Both the position numbers and the translations under genes were made by a program. The notes below the pieces were generated by a model. It was not told where the DNA came from. It searched no databases and saw only the letters and a program-made list of their open reading frames with translations. A DNA stretch of 20,815 bases. Source: Clostridiales bacterium (lineage in GTDB: Bacteria > Bacillota > Clostridia > Christensenellales > QALW01). The stretch is from the NCBI GenBank assembly GCA_018376855.1, contig JAHAAN010000016.1, positions 1-20,815 on the forward strand. The letters are read 5' to 3'. Numbering within the stretch: position 1 is the stretch's first letter; each line of letters opens with the position of its first letter. Shown here piece by piece: positions 6,462-12,566 of the stretch.

Positions 6462-7192
6462 TATAGGTTGACTTCCTTTCTTTGTGTAAGATTTTTTGCA
6501 TTTCTGCACAACACATACTTGGATATTGCCATGTGTTCGCTGGCAGCGGGCTGAATCAGCGTTCTGATCTTGCTTGGGAGAAAATCGTCGTATTTAACTT
6601 CCATCACCAAACGGTTCCGCTCCATTGCGTCCACCGTGATCGCGTCAGGGTCAAAAATGTCAAAGGTATCCACCGCGGCGCGAAGCTCTTTATCAAACGT
6701 GATGCGCACATTGCCTTCGCGGCAGATATAAGCGTCGCGGTAATAGTCCACAATGACAGCCGGCTGAAGCAGGCGGGTTCGCATGGCGATGTAAAAATCC
6801 CGTGCAACAGGCTTGTCCATACTCAACAGAAACGAACCGTCTCCGCTTAAAATATTATAAAACTGTTCTTTGGAAATATTGGCGGAGCGTTTGGAGATAT
6901 ATTGATCGACTTTTGTCTTTTTTTCCAGCTTGATATCGTTTGTATTCTGTGAAAGATTATAGATGCGGATACGGTATTTTGAACGTTCGTAATCGCCGGC
7001 TTCCTTCTGCATATAGGAAGACTGATACATATCGTCAAAATACAGGCTTCGGATAAAATAACCCTTTTCTGAAACGCCGGAGCCGAGATCGTGTTCCATA
7101 GCAACGTTCAGGCGAGAAACCAGATTGTAATATTCCGGATAGGAGATATAGTATTTCAGCTCGTGGCGAAACATCATCCCATTATACTGCAA
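6461..7192 (-). CDS. VTC-domain polyphosphate polymerase
   Basis: This 243-aa protein of the VTC (CYTH/triphosphate tunnel) fold is predicted to polymerise inorganic polyphosphate from a nucleoside triphosphate. The tunnel-lining basic residues of the family are visible: RHELKY with K13; YRIRIY with R74 and R76; KLEKKTK at 88-94; DYYRDAY with R152; VRITFDK with R163; the acidic metal ligand E198 in VMEVKYDD; and K225 in ISKYVLC. No SPX or transmembrane domain is present, so this is a stand-alone catalytic domain, and the adjacent DUF4956 protein probably supplies the membrane part. The start is TTG 7192, preceded by AAAGGGGGTG at 7 nt; the ATG-ATG pair further in is too far from it. The gene is first in a two-gene operon with a good promoter at 7231-7259. 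Confidence 0.93.
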   Translation of the reverse strand: MQYNGMMFRHELKYYISYPEYYNLVSRLNVAMEHDLGSGVSEKGYFIRSLYFDDMYQSSYMQKEAGDYERSKYRIRIYNLSQNTNDIKLEKKTKVDQYISKRSANISKEQFYNILSGDGSFLLSMDKPVARDFYIAMRTRLLQPAVIVDYYRDAYICREGNVRITFDKELRAAVDTFDIFDPDAITVDAMERNRLVMEVKYDDFLPSKIRTLIQPAASEHMAISKYVLCRNAKNLTQRKEVNL

Positions 7193-7230
7193 CTGTACAC
7201 CCCCTTTTATTTTGGTTCTGGAACGCTGTT

Positions 7231-7259
7231 ATTATAGCACGCAGCTATGACAAGCGCAA
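7231..7259 (-). promoter_or_regulatory. Promoter of the VTC-DUF4956 operon
   Basis: On the minus strand this is TTGCGC-17 nt-TATAAT with an extended TGC before the -10 (TATAAT at 7236-7231). It gives the operon expression independent of the R-M genes upstream. Confidence 0.75.
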
Positions 7260-7501
7260 GTAATGTTTTACTTATTTTTTATTACTTCTCCCTAAGTACA
7301 AAACAGATATTAACTATTTTCGCTTAGGGATTTTGATTTTATCTGATATAAAATGATTTATATTATTCTTATTCTATCAGGTATATTGACTTCTGCTATC
7401 AAATAGCTATCGCTCGGATGCTATCACGCTACAACCAATTCGGCAATGCGAAATGATTTTCGAAGAATGTGTTGCGAGAGACTTTATTCAGCGATTGATA
7501 T
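7260..7501. other. AT-rich intergenic region between the R-M cassette and the VTC operon
   Basis: I see no gene, tRNA or convincing terminator here. CCCTAAG and CTTAGGG form a 7-bp inverted repeat spaced about 24 nt (about 7291-7328). GCTATC recurs several times at 7398-7429 without a fixed period. No direct repeat shared with the other side of the R-M cassette (9662-9790) was found by eye. Confidence 0.5.
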
Positions 7502-7912
7502 CTAAGTGCGTAGACAATTCAATTTTCTGTCGAGATATGCTCTGTTCTTTTTTTTCAGCTCGCATTCCCAAATGCGAATAACCGTCCAGTCTCGTCGTTC
7601 AAACAGAGCCGTTATTTCTTTATCGTGCTTTATATTACGTTCACGCTTTTTTGCCCAATATTCTGCGTTGTCAGAAGGACGAGTATTTCTGCAATTGTGT
7701 CCGTGCCAAAAACAGCCGTCCACAAATATGGCGATCTTTTTATCAAGAAAGACAAAATCAGGATGACCTTTAACGGGGTAACTGCGTTTCCATCCGATTA
7801 TTCCGTTTTCCTTGAAGATTTGTATCAACTTTAGCTCTGTAGATTTATTATTCTTCGAGCGCACCCTGCTCATTATATCGGAGCGTTTATTGTCATCAAA
7901 TACATCAGCCAT
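7502..7912 (-). CDS. vsr: Very short patch repair endonuclease (Vsr)
   Basis: This strand-specific nuclease nicks 5' of the T in T:G mismatches that arise when 5-methylcytosine deaminates, protecting the methyltransferase recognition sites. The 136-aa protein aligns from its first residues with the Vsr family start (MADVFDDNKRSDIMS). It has the catalytic Asp in GHPDFVF (D52), the DGCFWHGHNC block (C67, H70, H72, C74) that binds structural zinc and contacts DNA, and the last zinc ligand in IWECEL (C117). ATG 7912 is chosen because MADV matches family starts; an ATG at 7942 adds ten residues. It follows the endonuclease gene by 68 nt on the same strand and completes a methyltransferase-nuclease-vsr cassette. 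Base composition is lower in GC than the distant flanks, in keeping with horizontal transfer. Confidence 0.95.
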   Translation of the reverse strand: MADVFDDNKRSDIMSRVRSKNNKSTELKLIQIFKENGIIGWKRSYPVKGHPDFVFLDKKIAIFVDGCFWHGHNCRNTRPSDNAEYWAKKRERNIKHDKEITALFERRDWTVIRIWECELKKKNRAYLDRKLNCLRT

Positions 7913-7980
7913 ACTTTTATATACCTTGTATAACGGGAGCATTATAAAGTTGCATCCCTTTTCTATAAGTTCCTTATGAG

Positions 7981-8715
7981 TTAATCCAGTATTGTAATCC
8001 AGTTTTCATTAAAATCAATGCTCTTCAAAACATCTGCTTTTTGTAACATAGGAGGCTTTTTTATACGGAATTTCACAGCTTCATTCGGTACTTCCGTATG
8101 AATTGTGAATTGAGAACCGTGAGGTTGCCAAGTGAAACAAGTCCTGTCTCTATGGTCTAATCCTATCAGATTACCGTTAGAGTTTACTTCCCAATGATAA
8201 TCTGTTGTTCTAAATCTTTGAGTTTCTTCCTCGAACATTCTGTAAGAAAGCAAGTCATAGCTTCGCACTAACACAATAGTTCTCACTCGGCTATAATGGT
8301 CGGTTGCGATATTAATACGCTCATTCCAAATGTTTAAAACGGCTTCCCCTGTTTTTTGAACATCTTTATGAGGGTCAGTTATGCCGTAAGAATAATCAGG
8401 GGAGCATCTTCCGCTTATCAATCTAACGTTCGTGCTTGAAAATGGATCGGTTGCTTTAACCGTTTTCATAGACCAACAATTTTTATCAAGCGTTACGTCT
8501 GCAATCCCTACTGGAGAATCAAGATGCGTCCCTCCAATAGCATCGGCAAATGCGTCTCCCCAATCATTTCCCGAAACATCTTTCCTGCCAATATAAATAA
8601 GATAAACAAGATAGCCGCCTATTTTATTTACAAGTTCTTTAGGGAAAACGTTTAGCGGATACAAGGTTTGTGTTGTAAGTTGTTTTGAATCTCGTAATTT
8701 TGGTCTCTGTTCCAC
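7981..8715 (-). CDS. Putative type II restriction endonuclease
   Basis: The protein is 244 aa. I cannot assign it to a named restriction enzyme family. The call rests mainly on position, between a C5 methyltransferase and vsr, on size, and on a possible PD-(D/E)xK-like core: GIADVTLDKN with D73, followed by CWSMKTVK with K84, preceded by a helix-forming segment with D51 and D54 (NDWGDAFADAI) that could supply another acidic residue. The middle part has TIVLVRSYDLLSYRMFEEE, plausible as a core strand and helix. The GTG start at 8713-8715 lies one base after the methyltransferase stop, with GGAGA 9 nt upstream, so translation is coupled and methylation is made first. The recognition sequence cannot be deduced. 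An alternative is a non-restriction nuclease-like accessory protein. Confidence 0.7.
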   Translation of the reverse strand: MEQRPKLRDSKQLTTQTLYPLNVFPKELVNKIGGYLVYLIYIGRKDVSGNDWGDAFADAIGGTHLDSPVGIADVTLDKNCWSMKTVKATDPFSSTNVRLISGRCSPDYSYGITDPHKDVQKTGEAVLNIWNERINIATDHYSRVRTIVLVRSYDLLSYRMFEEETQRFRTTDYHWEVNSNGNLIGLDHRDRTCFTWQPHGSQFTIHTEVPNEAVKFRIKKPPMLQKADVLKSIDFNENWITILD

Positions 8716-8716
8716 A

Positions 8717-9661
8717 CTACTTCATCTCCGTTTCGTCATAAGCTTTTAATGCTTTTATCATTTCCTCCGCCACCGCGCATATCATAGGTACGGCAACAGA
8801 ATTTCCAGTTTGCTTTTTGATTTGACCGTAGGGGACTACGATTTTATAGGTTTCAGGAAAACCCTGTATTCTTAACAATTCTCGCTCCGTGGGACGGCGT
8901 TCATCGTTGATAAGAATATAGTTCGCTGAAGCTCCTGCTCGCAAAGCTGACGAATAAGGGTGAGGTGTGATAGCGCCCGCCATATTCTCGTGAGAAATAT
9001 AAGGTTTTGGATAATTCTTGTCTTTTAATCTTGACAACCTTGATTTTCTTATAGTGTCCCTAACATAATACTTCTTGTCAACTTTCGTTTCTAAAATATC
9101 AGCAAGTTTTTTTCGCTTTTCTGCTTCAACAGGCAGGGGAAATTGAAATTTTACATCGTTAAGAAAACCAACAATTATTATTCTTTCTCTCTTTTGGGGA
9201 ACGCCATAATCAAGAGCATTGAGAACTTTGGCATAAACTTTATAACCTAATGCCTCTAAGTGCTCTTTAATAATTTTAAAAGTATTGCCGCCATCGTGCG
9301 CGGTTAAGTTGCGAACATTTTCAAGCATAAATGCGGTCGGCTTTTTCTCCTTGAGAATGCGTTCTATATCAAAAAACAGTGTGCCGCAAGTCTCGTTTGA
9401 AAACCCTTCTTTTTTTCCGATAATAGAAAATGCCTGACAAGGAAACCCTCCAAGAAGAATATCGAAATCGGGAATATCTTTAGCGTCTATCTTAGTAATA
9501 TCTCCCGCAGGATGTTCGCCGAAATTAGCTTCGTAAGTGGTACAAGCAACTTCGTCAAATTCAGATGAAAATACACAATGACCGCCTACGCTTTCAAAGC
9601 CTAATCTAATACCGCCTATTCCTGCGAAAAGGTCAATAAATCTAAAACTATCCCAACTCAT
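8717..9661 (-). CDS. DNA (cytosine-5-)-methyltransferase of a type II R-M system
   Basis: This 314-aa S-adenosylmethionine-dependent C5 methyltransferase transfers a methyl group to cytosine in a specific site. All key motifs are in order: motif I FIDLFAGIGG (8-17) for cofactor binding, motif IV GGFPCQAFS with catalytic C75, motif VI ENV (114-116), motif VIII QKRER (156-160), a target-recognition region at about 185-270, motif IX (ELLRIQGFPE) and motif X GNSVAVP near the end. The length fits a single-specificity enzyme. ATG 9661 follows GGAG at 9 nt. It is first in the methyltransferase-nuclease-vsr cassette. No controller (C) protein gene is present, so expression timing must come from gene order or promoters. 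The AT-rich composition suggests acquisition. Confidence 0.97.
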   Translation of the reverse strand: MSWDSFRFIDLFAGIGGIRLGFESVGGHCVFSSEFDEVACTTYEANFGEHPAGDITKIDAKDIPDFDILLGGFPCQAFSIIGKKEGFSNETCGTLFFDIERILKEKKPTAFMLENVRNLTAHDGGNTFKIIKEHLEALGYKVYAKVLNALDYGVPQKRERIIIVGFLNDVKFQFPLPVEAEKRKKLADILETKVDKKYYVRDTIRKSRLSRLKDKNYPKPYISHENMAGAITPHPYSSALRAGASANYILINDERRPTERELLRIQGFPETYKIVVPYGQIKKQTGNSVAVPMICAVAEEMIKALKAYDETEMK

Positions 9662-9790
9662 TTATCTTCACTCCATTGAATAGCATTTTCGTAATTAAGT
9701 CATTCTTTCACAAAAAAATACAATGGCTATGGCTTTCGCCCCTGCGGCGCAACCGATCCATACGGTCTTAAAAACGGTCGCTTTCTTTTT
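9662..9790 (-). other. Upstream region of the R-M cassette
   Basis: No clear consensus promoter is visible; a weak candidate is TTGTGA-17 nt-GAAAAT on the minus strand. GCAACCG and CGGTCGC (about 9751-9782) can pair, with one wobble, and are followed on the plus strand by TTTCTTTTTT. That is terminator-like, but no plus-strand gene precedes it. Confidence 0.35.
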
Positions 9791-10207
9791 TCATTTATTG
9801 CTTTTTTTCTCTCTACGGCTGTTTTTTACATGTTTGCATATCCCTTTGTAGCTTTTAACGGCGGGAAGGAACAGCATTCCGGTTGCGAGCAGCGCGCACA
9901 GAAGCGCGCACACGGCAAAAATGGCTGCCTTCCACCAAATAGTGGCCGCAACGGGATCAAAGCAGTCCCAAAGCATAACGGCATAGAGGATTGCGGAAAG
10001 ATACATCCATATGCTGAAAACAATGCGCAGGAAGCGGCTGCCGAAGTACCAGACGAGGACGGTCAGCACAACGTTCCATGCGAGCATCCACCAATTTAGG
10101 TTCGTGGCAAACACCACAAGCTGAAGGAGCAAATGCATGGCGCACAGAAGCGTGGCGCACTGAAAGCTTTGCGCGGGTGTAAAGCGGTTATCGGTTTTTT
10201 GATCCAT
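9791..10207 (-). CDS. Small integral membrane protein of unknown function
   Basis: The protein is 138 aa with four predicted transmembrane helices (FQCATLLCAMHLLLQLVVFA; WWMLAWNVVLTVLVWYFG; IVFSIWMYLSAILYAVMLW; AAIFAVCALLCALLATGMLF), a short N-terminal cytoplasmic tail and a very basic C-terminus (SRREKKSNK), consistent with an inside C-terminus. I recognise no family. ATG 10207 (MDQKTD) is chosen because AAGGGGG lies about 10 nt upstream; the longer open frame runs into the GC-rich palindrome. It is on the same strand as pmbA but separated from it by 152 nt containing the structured palindrome. Confidence 0.65.
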   Translation of the reverse strand: MDQKTDNRFTPAQSFQCATLLCAMHLLLQLVVFATNLNWWMLAWNVVLTVLVWYFGSRFLRIVFSIWMYLSAILYAVMLWDCFDPVAATIWWKAAIFAVCALLCALLATGMLFLPAVKSYKGICKHVKNSRREKKSNK

Positions 10208-10240
10208 AAAAGCTTGCCCCCTTCCCTGTGCTGTTTGGTG

Positions 10241-10353
10241 CGGTCGGCGCGCGGCTCCGCCGCAGCGCTGCCGTGCTTGCACGGGCAGCGCTGAAAGGCG
10301 GGGAGCCCCCCGGAGGGGGCTTGGGCGCCGATAGGCGTCCCGCGCGCCGACTG
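10241..10353 (+). other. GC-rich cloverleaf-like palindrome (possible structured RNA or REP-like element)
   Basis: An outer 14-bp stem (10241-10254 with 10340-10353; CGGTCGGCGCGCGG pairs with CCGCGCGCCGACTG) encloses three hairpins. Arm 1 is 10263-10293 (CAGCGCTGCC/GGCAGCGCTG, then GTG/CAC, one bulged G, CTTG loop). Arm 2 is 10304-10321 (AGCCCCC/GGGGGCT, CGGA loop). Arm 3 is 10324-10339 (GGCGCC/GGCGTC, GATA loop) and stacks directly on the outer stem. Two pairs are G-T on the plus strand and would be C-A mismatches on the minus strand, which favours a plus-strand RNA. No promoter or T-run is visible. It lies in the gap between two minus-strand genes. Confidence 0.6.
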
Positions 10354-10359
10354 CCGATC

Positions 10360-11712
10360 TTATTCGCTGCCTGCAACGGAAAGCTCGGAAACGAGTATGC
10401 TCGGCGCTCCGTATGTGCCGGCGCCCGGAAGACCCCAGCGGAAGTCGCTGCCCACACAGAGAATATTTTTAAGCAGCGTGTAGAAGTTTCCGCTGACGGT
10501 GATCCCTGCCACCGCGCGCGAACGTTTGCCGTTTTCGATCATATAGCCCTTTGCACTCAGGCTGAAGTCGCCCGTGGCGGCGTTTGCGCCGCTGTGCAGC
10601 CCGTTCAGCTCGGTAATCAGGATGCCGTTTCCGGCTCGGGAAAGCAGCTCTTCAAAGGGGGCGCTGCCTGGCTTCAGGAAAAGATTGCTCGGCGCAACGT
10701 GTATGCCTGCAGTGTAGCTTGCTTTGTTTCCGTTCCCCGTGCTTGCGGCGCCCGCCTTTGCCGCTGTTTTCAGGTCGTACAGCAGCGTTCGGAGAACGCC
10801 GTTTTCGATCACGTTTTTAGCCTGCGCGGCAACGCCTTCATCGTCAAAGGCGCTGCGGATCGGCGCATCAGGGCACATGGGATCGTCCGTAACGGTTACG
10901 CAGCCTGAAGCAACAGCGTTTCCCTCGCAGCCCTTGAGCAGGGAAAGTCCTCGCTGCGCGCATTCTGCGCTGAAAACATCGCTGAAGGTATCAAGCAGAT
11001 CTGAAACGGTATCACTGCGAAGCACGATCGGAAACGTACCGGATGCGCATGACGCGGCGCCTAACTGCGCGGCTGCGTCCTCCACTGCCTCCGCAGCCAG
11101 CGCGGCGGTGTCGATACCATGCAGGCTGCGCCCGAAGGCGTAGGCAAAGCCGTTGTTCATCACTCCGCTTTTTTCCGCAATGGGAAGCACATAGGCATAA
11201 AGATAATTGCAGCGGTTTTGCAGGGAAAGGCCTTTGGAGTTTCGGATCATCACTTCGCTTTCCCCGTAGCCCACGGCGCTGCCTTCGGTGCGGCTAACGG
11301 CGCTGCTTGCCGCTAAGGCTTGGCGCTCCAGCTCCATTGCCAGCGCGATGCGCTGCTGCGGCGTGGTGCGCGCAAGCTCTTCGCTGTAGCTGTCGGTAGA
11401 TGGATAACGCGCGGAGCCTTCAAAGATAAACTGTTCATCCTTGCTTTCCAGAATCTCAAGGTTTTTTGCGGCGTTTTCCACTAAAGCCGCTGCGGATTCT
11501 TCGCTGAACACCGTGGAAGAAGCGTAGCCGATGCGGCCGTTCTTCTTTGCGCGGAAGGAAACGCCCGCGGTGTTTTGAACCGTATATTTTTCGCACTTTT
11601 GCGCAGTTACCTTTGCAAAAAAGCTTTCGCCCTTTACGGCATATACTTCGTATTCCTCAAAACGCTGCTGTGCGAGGCGAAACAGCGCTTCAAAAAAGTC
11701 CTGCGCGTTCAT
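10360..11712 (-). CDS. pmbA: PmbA/TldE-type protein (modulator of DNA gyrase family)
   Basis: This 450-aa cytoplasmic protein belongs to the TldD/PmbA family. In characterised bacteria TldD and TldE (PmbA) form a heteromeric metalloprotease that degrades unfolded peptides and processes ribosomal peptides such as microcin B17; TldD carries the HExxxH zinc motif and TldE does not. Here no HExxxH is visible, and the C-terminus has the family signature GNFYTLLKNI followed by VGSDF and PSILVSELSVAG, so this is the TldE-like subunit. The N-terminal domain (about 1-200) has the YEVYAVKGES and SFRAKKNGRIGYASS patterns of the family. ATG 11712 follows GGAGG at 7 nt. It lies 17 nt downstream of the GNAT gene, so they are co-transcribed. 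No tldD is next to it in this window. Confidence 0.92.
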   Translation of the reverse strand: MNAQDFFEALFRLAQQRFEEYEVYAVKGESFFAKVTAQKCEKYTVQNTAGVSFRAKKNGRIGYASSTVFSEESAAALVENAAKNLEILESKDEQFIFEGSARYPSTDSYSEELARTTPQQRIALAMELERQALAASSAVSRTEGSAVGYGESEVMIRNSKGLSLQNRCNYLYAYVLPIAEKSGVMNNGFAYAFGRSLHGIDTAALAAEAVEDAAAQLGAASCASGTFPIVLRSDTVSDLLDTFSDVFSAECAQRGLSLLKGCEGNAVASGCVTVTDDPMCPDAPIRSAFDDEGVAAQAKNVIENGVLRTLLYDLKTAAKAGAASTGNGNKASYTAGIHVAPSNLFLKPGSAPFEELLSRAGNGILITELNGLHSGANAATGDFSLSAKGYMIENGKRSRAVAGITVSGNFYTLLKNILCVGSDFRWGLPGAGTYGAPSILVSELSVAGSE

Positions 11713-11729
11713 GTATTTCCTCCGTTTAC

Positions 11730-12278
11730 TTACTGCTTGGTGTTGTTTTCGTGCCATTGCTGCGCCGTTTGCCCGTACAGCAGGCGATCCTGTGCAGTGC
11801 CGTCCTCAAGCAGAATATCCTGCGAGAGAATGCCCTCTCTGCGGAAGCCGAGCTTTTCGGCAAGGTGCTGCGCTTCATAGTGTTCGATGTCTATGTGCAG
11901 GATGATCTTATTTAAGCCCAGCTCCCCAAAGCATTTGGAAAGCATCTCCATAGAGGTGCGGTACGCAATGCCGCGGCGGATAAACTGGCTGTCCCCAATA
12001 ATAACATAGTATTCCGCTTTTTTGTTCTGTTCGTCTATGTTGAACAGCCCCATCATTCCGATCGTTTTTTTGTTGCCGTCTTCATCGGCCACGTAGATCA
12101 CAAAATCGTCCCGCAGCTTATTGATCAGCGAAAGCTGGAACCACTGCCCCGCAGCCTGCTCTGTTTGCGGAAGCGGCACGTGAAAGTGCTTGATCAGCGC
12201 GCTGTTTTTTGCCCATGAGACTAAAACGGGTAAATCTCCCTTTTCAATTTTTCGCACGCTCAGCCTGAAGTTTGCCAT
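11730..12278 (-). CDS. GNAT-family N-acetyltransferase (RimJ/RimL-like)
   Basis: This 182-aa acetyl-CoA-dependent acyltransferase is in the size range of the RimL/RimJ-type GNAT family. The acceptor strand and the cofactor loop are visible: YYVIIGDSQFIRRGIAYRTS corresponds to the beta4-motif A with the QxxGxA/G-type pyrophosphate-binding turn. The later HIDIEHYEAQHLAEKLGFRR corresponds to motif B, with the typical N/E-x-A-x-x-x-x-x-K-x-G-F-x-x-E/G pattern. The substrate cannot be read from the sequence; members acetylate protein N-termini, amino sugars or antibiotics. The ATG at 12278 has AAAGGA and CGGAAA upstream. It is first in an operon with pmbA and has a promoter about 175 nt upstream, so the transcript has a long structured leader. 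Confidence 0.9.
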   Translation of the reverse strand: MANFRLSVRKIEKGDLPVLVSWAKNSALIKHFHVPLPQTEQAAGQWFQLSLINKLRDDFVIYVADEDGNKKTIGMMGLFNIDEQNKKAEYYVIIGDSQFIRRGIAYRTSMEMLSKCFGELGLNKIILHIDIEHYEAQHLAEKLGFRREGILSQDILLEDGTAQDRLLYGQTAQQWHENNTKQ

Positions 12279-12445
12279 AAAATATTTCCGTTTCCTTTCT
12301 TCCCGAAAAACTCATACGCTTGCCGCGCTTTCGGGAAAATGCGGCAGGCATACCGTTTGCAGTGCTTTGTTGTTATTTTTATGAAGAAGCCGAAACGCTT
12401 TGCGGCGATGCCGGTTCTTCTAAAACAGACGCATAGCGAATAGTT
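12279..12445 (-). promoter_or_regulatory. Long 5' leader with competing hairpins before the GNAT-pmbA operon
   Basis: Read on the minus strand, GAAGAA-CCG pairs with CGG-C-TTCTTC (one bulge) near the 5' end. Further down, GCCGC/GCGGC (14-nt loop) and TTCCCGAAA/TTTCGGGAA (12337-12329 with 12308-12300, 20-nt loop) share the CCCGAAAGCG strand, so only one can form at a time. The second hairpin ends close to the ribosome binding site. I recognise no known riboswitch or T-box motif. Confidence 0.45.
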
Positions 12446-12451
12446 TTTATT

Positions 12452-12480
12452 ATTATAACACGAAGCGCCATTTTTTGAAA
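12452..12480 (-). promoter_or_regulatory. Promoter of the GNAT-pmbA operon
   Basis: On the minus strand this is TTTCAA-17 nt-TATAAT with an extended TGT before the -10 (TATAAT at 12457-12452). The -35 is poor, but the extended -10 compensates. Confidence 0.65.
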
Positions 12481-12509
12481 TAGGCAGAGAAGATATTTTT
12501 TAAAATCCG

Positions 12510-12537
12510 GAATATTTTTTGTATTTTTCAATACATT
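12510..12537 (+). promoter_or_regulatory. Sigma-E-like sporulation promoter of the sipL-like gene
   Basis: GAATATT (12510-12516) matches the sigma-E -35 pattern (kmATATT). AATACATT (12530-12537) differs from the -10 pattern CATACAnT only in its first base. The spacer is 13 nt. SipL in Clostridioides difficile is made in the mother cell, which fits. Confidence 0.55.
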
Positions 12538-12566
12538 GTAGCAATGAGGCTATAGGAGGAAGAGAT

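Noticed and set aside
7260..9790. R-M cassette as a transposon or integrative element
   Set aside because: No transposase or integrase, and no direct or inverted repeats shared by 7260-7501 and 9662-9790 were found by eye; only base composition hints at transfer.
10241..10353. tRNA gene suggested by the cloverleaf shape
   Set aside because: A 14-bp closing stem, no T-arm consensus (GGTTCRANYCC), no anticodon loop of seven bases and no CCA-compatible end.
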